Source: Arachnopeziza araneosa
Lineage: Eukaryota > Ascomycota > Leotiomycetes > Helotiales > Arachnopezizaceae
Reading direction: 5' to 3'
Assembly (NCBI GenBank): GCA_003988855.1
Contig: QYAI01000047.1
Span: forward strand, 1 to 64,000
Length of the DNA: 64,000 nucleotides
The notes under the pieces were generated by a model. That model had not been told where the DNA came from. It did no database searches and saw only the letters and a program-made list of their open reading frames with translations. The position numbers and the translations under genes were made by a program. Every line of letters begins with the position of its first letter. Position 1 is the first letter of the stretch. This document shows, piece after piece, positions 53,906 through 64,000 of the stretch.

Positions 53906-55991
53906 ATGAACGCACAAACAATACCGTTTGTTACAAGAGTAAGTCATCTGACCAGCTCTATTTGACCTTTTCAATCTGGTTCCACTTACACAGACTACCC
54001 AGGCGTGTGATGTATGTCGGAAGAAGAAAATTCGTTGTGAAACGACGTCAGGAGATTGTGTACAATGCGTCAAATACAAAACCAAATGCCAATTTACACC
54101 GATCAGTGTGAAGCGCAAGCCCAGACGACCAGCAGGGTGAGTGGAAGAAAGATTCACTGATCGGTTTCTGATCCAAGACAGTGAGAAGCGAGTCGAGCAG
54201 CTAGAGAAGAGATTGAAATGGATGGAGGAACAATTGAAGCGTTCTGCCGAGTCCGAACAGCCGGGAACCGCTGCCAATATTTGGACTGAGCCGAGGATTC
54301 CAGAAACCTCAGTCCCTGCCGAACCTCCACCAGAAAGTTTCTCTTCAGCTCAGCCAATTCATATCGAAAATCTAGTAGATTCGACTTTGAACGTACACAA
54401 ATTTTCTTCAAATTCTGCAGAGTTTGCACTGCCTTCCCCGAACAGTAAAGTTAACGATTGCACCTTCGTGACATCTGAAGCTGATCATTTCTAGGAAACC
54501 TTACTCCAATCCTTGTCGATGAGATATCGATCTCTCCTTGGAATGTGGACTCTTTTGGCGATGGGTTAGCCAGGGTATCCTTCAAATCCCTCCCGTCAAA
54601 GCGAGAGGCGTTGAGTCTGATCAAGAAATCCATGCAAGGCTTCAATACCGCTCTACCTCTTTTTGACGAGCCTACGTTCATTAAATCGTTTGAGTCTATG
54701 GACTGGAATATCAGTGACATAGGCTGGTGGGCTTGCTTAAATGTTGTGCTGGCTTTGACGCACCGATTCGGTGCGATAACACCATTGGACAGCCCCGATG
54801 ATCGTGAAGCGTGGGGATACTTCCAGAATGCTATTGCAGTTATTAATCAAATAACTACGATGGATTCAACACTATCATCTGTTCAGGCACTCCTTGGAAT
54901 GTCAATAGCGCTCATGGGAACGCCAAATCGAACCCCAGTTTCTATATTGATTGCATCAGCCATCAAGCAGGCACACAGCCTAGGATTGCACAGACAATTC
55001 CGAGAGAATGGTCTCAGCACTTTTGAGATCGAGGAAAGAAGACGAGTCTTTTGGGTTGCTTATTGCCTCGACAAGGATATCAGCATTCGGAATGGACATC
55101 CTCCTTCACAAGATGACGATGATATGGATGTTGACTTACCATTCGAAAATCTTGATCCTCCAATTCGCCCTGGCCAACTACACGCAGCGGGTTATTTCAA
55201 CTATAGAGTTCGATTAGCACTCATTCAAGGACAAATATATAAACGACTATGCTCAGTGAAAGCTACCAAACAATCCGTCACAGAACGACTACTAGCTGCT
55301 AATGAACTCGAATCTATGCTTCAAAGCTGGAAAGAAAGCGTTCCTATGTATCTTCATCGAGATTACTTCAAACAGGGATTGCAAGAATCAACCTCAGAAG
55401 GAATTATGCTCCCACTTGGCCTCCAGATACCCTACTTCAACACCCTTGCTACAATGTACGGCTCCTTGCCCATTCCCCCAATCATGTCATCGCCAACCGG
55501 CTATGCTCATGAAGCATCAAAAACCATCCGATTATTACGATTTACTCCCGGTGGACATAATGCCTGCATTCGGTGAGGAAATTGTTCCACTCTTATTGGC
55601 GCGTTTTTAAACTAACAACACTAGTGCGGTACTTCACATCTTTGTTTCCGCGACAATAGCTTTACTTACACACACAATGACTAACCCATCAAATTCTCTA
55701 GCAATGTCGGATCTCCAGATTAACGAACCCCTAATTAAAATCTTGCACACGCTCAGTAAGAAAGACAAGAGCGAAGAGATCTCTCAGATGTATCAATCCT
55801 GCACTGCGCTGTTTTCGAGAGCGAGACAAGCGGTTGACCATGCCAATCTAGAAAGAACAAGACGGGTGCAGGAAAGGCTTGATGGCCCTTCTGCAGGCGG
55901 AAAGGAAAGTGTTGAAGAATTCCTAAGGAGGATAGAATATATAAGCTCGGGATATGATGCGGACAATGTTTCAATTTCTATAGATGACTAG
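53906..55991 (+). CDS. Zn2Cys6 transcription factor with fungal-specific regulatory domain
   Basis: Five exons (53906-53938, 53994-54136, 54182-54444, 54495-55572, 55625-55991) give 627 residues. The Gal4-type cluster is at residues 15-42: ACDVCRKKKIRCET, then DCVQCVKYKTKCQF, six Cys in the usual C-x2-C-x6-C pattern. A basic linker (KRKPRRPAG) and a coiled coil (EKRVEQLEKRLKWMEEQLKR) for dimerisation follow. The middle-homology domain contains WWACLNVVLALTHRFG, IKQAHSLGLHRQFRENG and EERRRVFWVAYCLDKDISIR. All splice joins preserve frame, including one over an apparent stop at 54493-54495 that lies at an intron end. The targets are unknown. The nearest genes are the SDR, divergent 2 kb away, and a small membrane protein; neither identifies a pathway. 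Confidence 0.88.
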
Positions 55992-56768
55992 ACAGTCAGC
56001 CCAGTCAACTTCCAAGCTTTCCAAAATGTTTGCCCTTTCAGCTTCCAGAACATTTCGAGCTTCATCGTGAGCAACTTTGGCGATAGCCTATGAAATTTTA
56101 TCAACCATATGTTTCGATATTCTGTTGTTACGCCTCAAAATCAATTTTTATGTCTCAGCAAGTGACTTTATTTCTCCCTTACCTTTTGCCTCTCTCGAGA
56201 ATCGAACTTGATTTGTAGGCGTCGGTCTTCGTGCTGGTGATGTCATTGGTTCGATAATTCAAATGGGTTTTTGGTGGGTTTGTTTGAAACCTGTTTGTGG
56301 ATTGAATGTCGAACAAGATCATACTCCAAATCGAGATAAATTTTTGGATAGATAGGCTTTGAATTTTACTATTCTAGAAGTTTTAGTTGCTTTTAAATAT
56401 TTGCGTTGTGGATTTGCCGTAGTTTGCTCCCTCGATTCCCGTTTTGCAAAGCCGATGGGCATGAGAGGTAAATTTCACAAAGGTATGATCGGTCAATGTA
56501 TTCTCCCGTATTTGCTTCTCGGAAGGTGGATAAAAAAAATCCGTTGTGAAATGTGAAAGGCCACGCGATTCTTTAAAAAGTGCGCATGTCTCCTCTTATA
56601 CTCCTTGCGATTCAGATTTCGATCTACCTATCGTCATCGAATATCTAGGCTAAGCGATAGATATTTCTACAGAGCCACAAAATCAAACTGCAGCACTCAG
56701 ATTGTCACTCAAAATATCAGGCACTCATTCGTTACATAACATATGGTTTGCAACGCTCGCCATGTCTC
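55992..56768. other. Intergenic, no supported gene
   Basis: AT-rich spacer downstream of the Zn2Cys6 gene. The short plus-strand frame at 56359 is uninformative. Confidence 0.4.
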
Positions 56769-57080
56769 TCAAATGCCCACCCACCATGACTCCAACAAGC
56801 CAACAGCACCAACAATCGACCAACCCCCAAGCGTTATGGCAATACCTCCTACTGAACCAGAGCATCCTGCAGGATATTCACCAGCTGGAAGCTGTTTATT
56901 TCCTGCACTACATTCTATCCGTGCACCTATGAAATCTGGCTGGGAATGATCAGACCGCTTGCCAGTCGTATGGCTATGGTGGAGGACGTATATCAAGGCC
57001 AGGATGGCGACAGCGATGAAGATTAAGAAAGAGACCGTCAATATTATATTCTGTCTGGCAGAGGCTTTTGGCTTAGGCAT
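56769..57080 (-). CDS. Small single-pass membrane protein, 103 residues
   Basis: A basic N-terminus (MPKPKASARQ) is followed by one strong membrane helix (NIILTVSFLIFIAVAILALI, residues 11-30), then a His/Ser-rich loop and a Gly/Pro-rich tail with two Cys (IECSAGNKQ, EYPAGCSGS). By the positive-inside rule the N-terminus is cytosolic. No family is recognised. It is supported only by its composition and lies in an otherwise gene-free stretch. Confidence 0.45.
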   Translation of the reverse strand: MPKPKASARQNIILTVSFLIFIAVAILALIYVLHHSHTTGKRSDHSQPDFIGARIECSAGNKQLPAGEYPAGCSGSVGGIAITLGGWSIVGAVGLLESWWVGI

Positions 57081-59226
57081 TCTGTATTGTTGCAGGCTTA
57101 AACCTCGAACTTGATGATTATCGCTGGTTTGGATGGTGTAGTCGTATGAATTTCTATGCCAGAACGCCTCTGATTGAGCTAATAGTTGGATCGCTTTGAA
57201 TGTTGATCGTCAAGAAAGAAAGCAATTTCGCCATTAAAAGTCATAGATATACAAGGTGGCAAATATAATTCAGCTCTTGAATAAAGTCCAGGCTAGCTGT
57301 GAATCACTAATGCTAGGCTATGAGTCAGAAAAATAAACATTCACCAAAGAAAAGCCCGGGAACTTTTTAGTCGGACAAATTAAATGTAATTCAATTCGTA
57401 AATAAGCGATAGAACTCTGGGTTCTTGTATCTTGGGGTCTTGACAGAAAACGATCTATATGTAGTATTATGCAACTACTAACCTCTAAAGCAACGAGACT
57501 TTAGATTTAGACGGTTGAGAGGTTGGATCAAGAAGTAGAGTGTCTATTTTATAGACTTTATGAGGTTATTGTACTTTTACTAAAGATATGAATTCTTGTG
57601 AATATTTATTAGAGTTTAATATGCTGCTCTGATCGTGTAACATTATCTCTTCTAGGAAACTATTCACGTTTAACTAACTACTGATAAACACTCAAATCTT
57701 TTCTCTGGTGACCACTTGAATTTGGAACAGTTCGGGGTACAACTGGGTTCTTTCTAGAGGTTTGACAGTGTGATGAGGCGCAAATTTTCGGTGGAAACAA
57801 TGGAGTTACATGGTGAAATATATCGCTTCATTCAACTCAGAGTTTACCAATTTAATTCTTGCCAAAGTGCCACTTGTGGAGAAGTTGATTTTCTATTAGC
57901 TATAGAGATCTTATAGAGACAAACGTGGACAGTATACAACTTCAACGTGAACGTTAGAGTGAAACAAACGTTTTCCCTATCAAGTTATTTTCTTATGATG
58001 GTAAATTAGGTAACAGTGTGGCTATTACAGCTCCTATGCTGAACCTAACTGCAAAGATAGATAACCACATCCCTAGCAAAACTCTATCACCAACAGCTGC
58101 TGAAGAGGTGTGAGGCGGTGGTTCTCTAAGAATGCTGCACAAATTAGCATAAGTATCATTTATAGCGGTTGTATCTGCTTAACAATCCCTGTGTTCTCTT
58201 GTTGTTATCATGATGACGTATGAAATAAGGGGTAAAAGGAAGGTAGCAACAATGGGGTACGCAACTCTTTGTCTGCACCCTTCTAGAAATGAGGGACATG
58301 TTTGCGGAAATCTGGGCTGTATTTCATAGGATTCTGATTGGAGATATTTTTATTTGACGTGTTGTTTCTAATGAAATTTCGATCGCTGACTTTCAAATAG
58401 TGTTAGAGCTTGACCCGGGTATTGACGGTTGAATTGAATTTGCTTTCTCAAAGACATAAAATACTATTTATAAATTAGTATGCAGTTTATTCATAACCCA
58501 GGGACTCCATGAGTTGTTTCGAGAGCAGAAGGGTAGATAGTATAATCGCAATCATGTTCTAAACCGACTTGTTTGAACTACTTGATCTAGCCTTTTTCGT
58601 CGAACAAATGGAGCCCCTCCGAGGTACCTTACTCGCAGTACCTCACAATATTTCTGTGACAAACCTTTCAAGCCACGGCTTGGCATGAAAGAACGAGGAG
58701 AGTGACGTGCAAATTTTTTGAGCAGCGTGCTAAAATGATATAACATATAATCAATCACTTTATCTAACTTGTGAGAGTAATTAAGATGTCATATGCTGTT
58801 CATTTGGCTTTTTGCATATAATCTCAGAGTAAAAGCTCCGATTATTGCTTGAAAGATGACGTTCACCACATCAAATCTCTCTTGTTCTCACATTGGTTGC
58901 ACATGAACACGAATCTAGTGAATGTATTCCAATTACAAAATCTCGCTACGAATTGTCATCAAAGTCCCACTTACTTCGTTTAACCACTCCTACATTCTTC
59001 CCTAATGACTCGTAATCCTACGAACGACGAGAGAAGGGTTTATCGCCAAAAACGTTCTACCAAAATAAACTACTCAACTTGGGCACTTAAAGGTATAAAA
59101 CTGAAACGAATGTGATTGTAGTTTCCACTATAGAAGAAAACCGCCAAAGGTTCTGTTCCGGGTTGCCATGCCTACATCCCCACCTCATAACCTGGAAGGT
59201 TGGCGACCCCTGCGGCATGTTAGCAA
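57081..59226. other. AT-rich gene desert, 2.1 kb
   Basis: Strongly AT-rich, with no frame longer than about 68 codons and no recognisable family. It may include mutated repeat remains. I see no terminal repeats. Confidence 0.4.
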
Positions 59227-60447
59227 TTAAATCCTCTCAGGCGAATGCGCCTCAAAGTACTTACATCCATCGATATTTTCGCCGACCATATCCTTAACAG
59301 TGCACTTGTTGGCAACTGACATGTCCTGCTTGGTGATCGAGCCGCAACCATCATAGAAGCACTCGGACTTGTTCATAGCGCGCTGGAGTGCGTCGCCCTT
59401 CCATCCGAACATGTAGTCGGCATGAGTGCCATACCCACTAGTACCCTCGAAACTCCAGACAAAAGGTTGCTTTTGGCCCGAAGTCCAGAGACTGTTGAAC
59501 TTTGTTGTGTCCCAGACAGTCTCATAGACAACTTGGGGCATGCGAACTGGGTGAGAGGATGGGCATGCAGGGGCGTTGGTAAACCCGTCTAGAGTAATAG
59601 TATCATACCTGGAATTGAAATTATTAGTAACAGGCTGTCTCAGATGCAAATGGAAAAATGCGCGACAACAACAAAATATACAGAAGGAGCGAACATGATC
59701 TTCACTTACATGTGAGACTGGTGGTCTTCGCTGTCAAGATTTTTGCCATCCCAGCATCTAAGACAACCGTTAGCAAAAGTGGTATATCAAAGTTGTATCA
59801 CTATTAGTTACTTACGCTGGGAAGTGATGTGTCACAAAGATGCCAGCTGGGCATGACTTGGTAGGGAAATCTCTCATCTCTGGACCTCTGTTTAAGAGTG
59901 TCGTTAGGCAATTGTAGCTCAGGCCAATATGCTTTGCACCCTCAGTAGCATTGGAATTTGGATTGCCAACGGTCATTCGGAATCCCTAGAGAATATCAGG
60001 ATCTCTGCACTGATATAGGTGATGACATGAACTTACAGGTTTGAAGGCAGTGATAGGCTGCTGCTTCAGATTATCCCTTGAAAGATCGTACGCTGTATAG
60101 TAAACAGTGATTCCACCAGTAGTCCCAGTTGCGAGTGCGGCGTTGTTGATAACCGGCACGCGGTGGTAAGACCCGTTGGTAGGATGCTTGAAGTACATAA
60201 CGGCAGTCCAGTAATTAGAGAAATCCTCTGCCATTTGGCAAGTTGTACAAGTGCCTCTCGCCCCAACATCGCCCGACATGCTGGCATTGAATTGATTTCC
60301 ACCAACAATGTGGTGAAGATGTGATGAAGGGTCGATACCAGACTGGACTACGGGATCAAGTCGCTGAATGGTCAAAGTTGAACATCCAAAGCGAAGACCT
60401 GCCTGGACACTCGCGACGAGTGCGGCAGCAGCGAAGAGGGACTTCAT
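59227..60447 (-). CDS. Secreted DUF1996 family protein
   Basis: Four exons (60447-60037, 59985-59816, 59757-59710, 59608-59227) give 336 residues. The signal peptide MKSLFAAAALVASVQAG is followed by the DUF1996 marks RLDPVVQSGIDPSSHLHHIV and GGNQFNASM, a CTTCQMAEDFSNYWTAVMYF block, then RGPEMRDFPTKSCPAGIFVT, CWDGKNLDSEDHQSHM and FVWSFEGTSGYGTHADYMFG. DUF1996 proteins are secreted or wall-associated; the family is not biochemically settled, though the spread of His, Asp and Cys suggests a metal-linked hydrolase-like fold. The ATG at 60447 was chosen over the one at 60570 because it starts the signal peptide. A TATA box lies about 100 bases upstream. Confidence 0.88.
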
Positions 60448-60549
60448 CTCAGCAACTTTTGGGTCTCGATAGTAGAAGTTTTCAGAAGGAGCAAGAGAAA
60501 CGAGATGAGTTGGAGAAGAAGGATGCGTAGGATAAAGTGGACCTACTCT

Positions 60550-60557
60550 TATAAATA
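60550..60557 (-). promoter_or_regulatory. TATA-like box of the DUF1996 gene
   Basis: A TATTTATA element on the minus strand (TATAAATA on the plus), about 100 bases before the start at 60447. Confidence 0.4.
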
Positions 60558-62849
60558 TACTCTTCCACAATACATAGTATTACGGTCTATCGCAATGTTT
60601 GGCCACTTTAAGTTTCTGATCTAGCGTATGGAGGAGGAATTCTATTCGACGGGCCTAAATAGAGTTAAGGTTAAATTTTACGGCTTTTGCTTCTTAGCGA
60701 CTCAGATCTCTTCAGCATGACCCTGAATATATCCGGAGACATTGTATTTAATTTACTGGATAGACTGAACTTCTCGGCAACTAGGATCAACACGGCATTT
60801 ATATGGATAACCTCCAAGAATTTGCCACCAGAGTGTTTCCTGCAGAAAGTGCCGCTTCTTCCCCAGGAAGTCATCTTCCCACCAAAAAAATCTCTGATAT
60901 GATTGTCGAGTATGAGAGTAGCGTAGCATTCAATAATCATTGGACTTGGAGACAAGGTTTGAATTATACAGCAGATAGTCTTATAGCTGACTCAGCGCAA
61001 ACTATATCTCGACTTAATATCAACCCCGAATTCCGACAGAGGGGCTGTTTGCGACAACTCGTGTTTCAACTAGAATTTTTGACCAACTTTCGACAATGAT
61101 TATTTGCGCAACTTTGACGACGAAAGCCCTAGGTCTCCGAGAAGGATAACAAAGCGATAACAGTATTTGAAATAACCGTCCAAGGAGGATTCAGCATAAA
61201 GAGGAAGAAGGGCCGCGATTTTCTGGGGGTCGCGTGTTTTGGGCAAACCTCCGGCTGAACAGTCGGTAGTTCGAGTCCAAATTCTTTCTAAGATATGTTT
61301 TCAACTTCGATCGGCTCACTGGGTTCCCCAGAATCCGATTACCCGGCCATACACGGGTATCTAAGGCCCACTGTACGCATATCTCTAATAATAAGCCGGC
61401 AATCGAACAGCGAGGTTGAGATTGGGGAAAACAGAACAGTCTAAACCGCGGTACTCAGTTTCAATTTTGATGATGAGCTATGAAGTGATGTTTGACAACC
61501 ATTTGAATTGATTCTTGATTGTTCTACGAGTATTTTGGTGAACAGTTCTAGGACATTTTTTGACACCGACCACACGTGATATTAAGAGTTGCGCAGGGTC
61601 TCTGCGCTATGATTTTAAAGAGTTATTGTCCTGGTAAAATTTTACTGTCGCTTTTGATGACATTGGAAGACTGCCGATCTATGGAGTGTAAATTGAGAAC
61701 GTCTCTTGTTGTTCTTCGGAGTTTAGGGTTTGGAGGAATGGGCCTAGGAATGCCGAAAGCATACTATTTGTACTACATTAATGGTTAATTTAATGAGAAA
61801 TTAAAAAAATCAATCGTCGTCATCAAATATCTAGAATGGTGAATATTCGCTGACCATCAAGACACTCTAAGAGGAAGGTTCTTGTTCTCATGCTCAAGCT
61901 TAGTGTTTAACTTATGAGTATCATTTCTTCATACTTCAAGTGAAGGAAGAATAAATCACGCGATGCGAGAACAGTCTCGCCACTATGACGTCAATCCTAT
62001 GCTTCCTAATGTTACTTAACCCCTAATATTATCTGGCCAGCAAAATTCCACGCAATGACAGCTAGTATCAAACACAACACAAAATTCAAAGTTTAACATT
62101 CTACTATCATCGTTGTCGCATCGAAAACGGCATGCTTGGCTACTTCACATGTTCTAATCAATTCGTTGTTATTAACCCCGTCGTTCAGCTTGGCAAGAAT
62201 AGTGGGTGTGATGCATGATAGCGTTAAAATACGCCAATGATACAGCTTCAAGAATCTCCCAAAAAATTTCATACATAAATAGTGTTCTATCTGAGACTTC
62301 TAATATTCTCAGTACTGAATGGGAGCTGCCTGTAGAAAAAGTCAAGAACATTGACTTTTTGAAGGACGGATATTGAGTTTGACTGACTTTTGTCGCATAG
62401 ATTACAGGAAAAGAAGCTTCTAATAGCTTCGAAGAGGTTCAAGGCGATTTATAAATCATGAAATGACAACCCTCCGGTGTGAAAATATATTTCTTAGACG
62501 TCATTCAAATACAGTGTTGTTAACTTAGAATTCATGATTATAATCTCAGATCCCCAGATGTATAAATCCACCTGAATATCTAAACGGGAATAACTTCGGG
62601 GATTCCCAGCCAATGATATGGCTGTGGGAGCGAGGTGCGTTGATAGCGCCAGGAGCCATACAGGGGTTAAAAATGAGCGCCGACTTCATCTCCTTTTGCT
62701 CTCAATAATCTTCCATTTGATGCTCTTCTCTCCCTGCACTGGGATAAAGCTGCTCAATTGAGTTATCTATTCCAATCTGGTGGATTACGCTTGGCTTATT
62801 GACGAATTGCGCCCGCGTTGTTTTTGCCTGAAAGTCGTATTATAAGGCA
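60558..62849. other. Gene-poor region, 2.3 kb
   Basis: AT-rich spacer between divergent genes. The frames at 60687-61099 and 61576-61788 have no family features. A tRNA-like GTAGTTCGAGTCC string lies near 61267, but a cloverleaf cannot be built around it. The right end is the upstream region of the Upc2-like gene. Confidence 0.4.
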
Positions 62850-64000
62850 ATGCCGAAGCACCATAAGAAAACGAGAACAGGATGCACGCAGTGCAAGCGT
62901 CGGAGAGTTAAAGTTAGTTGATTGCTATTACCTATCATTTCAATACTAATGACGTCAAGTGTGATGAAAAGAAACCGTCATGCGCAAACTGTGATAGAAA
63001 CAGCCTGCCGTGCAGCCTAGAATTTCTGACTCCTATGAAATCTATTGATCACGAGAAGTCCGCTATTGGTCATTCTCACACGATGTTTCAAGCTCTCCAT
63101 AACGAATCATATCCATCGCCATTGAGATTTAGTCAAGAGCTCCAAGGCACACCCTACGATGATCAAACTAATGAACTCCTTCACCACTACACAACAGTTC
63201 TTTCCATTTCCATCGCTGGCAACAGGAGGCCTTTAATCTGGCGTATTTCAATGCTTCAAATGAGCCTCGCTCACCCCTTTCTTTTTTCGGGAATAATGGC
63301 CATCTCGGCTTTACATCTCGCAACACTTCATGAACATCGCAGACACCAGCTACAAGAAATTGCAATCTCACAGGAATGCATTGCTCTCCCATTATTCCGA
63401 GTCGCAATAAACAATCTAAACGCTGAATCTGTTCATGCAGCCTTTGCATTCGCTGGTTCGATTGTTTACTATATGTTGGCGTTACCTGAGGGTCGGGACA
63501 GCACAAAACAAGTAGAGCGATGCAGAATACCAAGCAAGGTAGAAAAATATCCACATTGGTTTCACGCGATAAGAGGACTGATGTTATTTCTCACGGAACA
63601 CTGGAATGAGCTCGCACAAGGTCCATTTGGGCCTCTTCTTAATGGTGATCTTGTCATCGATTGCACTTCGGACAGCCCAGAAGATGAACAATTTTTGAAG
63701 CTTGATGAAGTGTTAACTTATCCTTCTAGATTTGATGATGTTTCAATCATGTCGCCACTTCCAATCACACCATTTTCGTCGACAATTGATATACCGTCAG
63801 CAGAGGCGCGAAAAACGGAAACTTGCAAACAAGCCCTAGATGAATTACGCAAATCGCTGGTACTCTTACGCCCACCACATGACAAACTTTACAGTGAATC
63901 TGCACTCCGAGTATGGCCGGGGCATATAAGCCAAGATTTCATGGAGTTGATATATGAAAGGGATCCTAGAGCTCTAGTCATCCTTGCTCATTACTGTGTT
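62850..64000 (+). CDS. Zn2Cys6 transcription factor, Upc2-like, cut by the window edge
   Basis: Exon 1 is 62850-62912; exon 2 starts at 62960 after an intron with a GTTAGT donor and TACTAATGAC branch site, and it stays open to the window end (about 368 residues seen). The cluster reads KKTRTGCTQCKRRRVK|CDEKKPSCANCDRNSLPCSL, the form with THCTQC/GCTQCKRRRVKCD typical of sterol-uptake-control (Upc2/Ecm22) relatives. The intron splits the cluster at VK|CDE, a position seen often in such genes. The following LLHHYTTVLSISIAGNRRPL and FLFSGIMAISALHLATLHEH are the usual start of the regulatory domain in this group. The true role (sterol or another pathway) is not set by context. The C-terminal part is missing. 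Confidence 0.85.

Noticed and set aside
60687..61099. Overlapping short frames on both strands
   Set aside because: Mutually exclusive frames without motifs, in AT-rich spacer.
61235..61290. tRNA-like GTAGTTCGAGTCC string
   Set aside because: The flanks do not form a seven-base acceptor stem or an anticodon loop.

Overview
This window comes from the nuclear genome of a filamentous ascomycete (Pezizomycotina; Leotiomycetes is my best guess, weakly supported). The genes have short 45-75 nt introns with GTATGT/GTAAGT donors and CTAAC/CTGAC-like branch points. The gene set is typical of moulds: HET-domain proteins, Zn2Cys6 regulators, a secreted large-subunit catalase, a DUF1996 protein and a CorA-like membrane protein. 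There are no operons. I found no rRNA, tRNA or CRISPR array. All family names come from motif recognition by eye, not from database searches.

Layout. 0-14 kb: a multi-pass membrane protein, a secreted Ser/Thr-rich repeat protein, a divergent secreted catalase, an emopamil-binding-protein-like membrane enzyme and a six-exon ferric reductase. 14-28.4 kb is a belt of decay. It holds a roughly 100-bp degenerate tandem array, broken CorA-like and amidase genes, a 13-bp minisatellite and one intact HET gene. It ends with the wreck of a catabolic cluster: an MFS transporter, an aconitase paralogue and a LigI-like amidohydrolase, all disrupted, beside an intact PrpF/GalD-family isomerase gene (28.8-29.9 kb). 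A diverged repeat of about 105 bp lies just 3' of both the HET gene and the HEAT-like gene.

30.6-49.4 kb is mostly housekeeping: a HEAT-like protein, SLX9 (ribosome biogenesis, with the start codon alone in its exon), UBA4 (E1-like/rhodanese, tRNA thiolation and urmylation), PAM17 (mitochondrial import motor), a chromodomain protein, a protein with three C-x2-C-Y modules, a HET relic, a NEDP1/SENP8-type deneddylase with a 15-nt exon, and a very large nuclear protein at 44.1-49.4 kb. The large protein has a helical N-terminus, a beta-rich domain, a long basic disordered region and a C-terminal coiled coil. I propose it as a candidate Red1/SYCP2-type meiotic chromosome-axis protein.

49.5-64 kb is gene-poor and AT-rich: a possible 69-residue gene, two small membrane proteins, an atypical short-chain dehydrogenase, a complete Zn2Cys6 regulator, a secreted DUF1996 protein and a Upc2-like Zn2Cys6 regulator that runs off the right edge.

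The three most rewarding items are the candidate meiotic axis protein, the decayed aconitase/amidohydrolase/PrpF cluster with one survivor, and the catalase whose normally invariant distal Asn region is rewritten.
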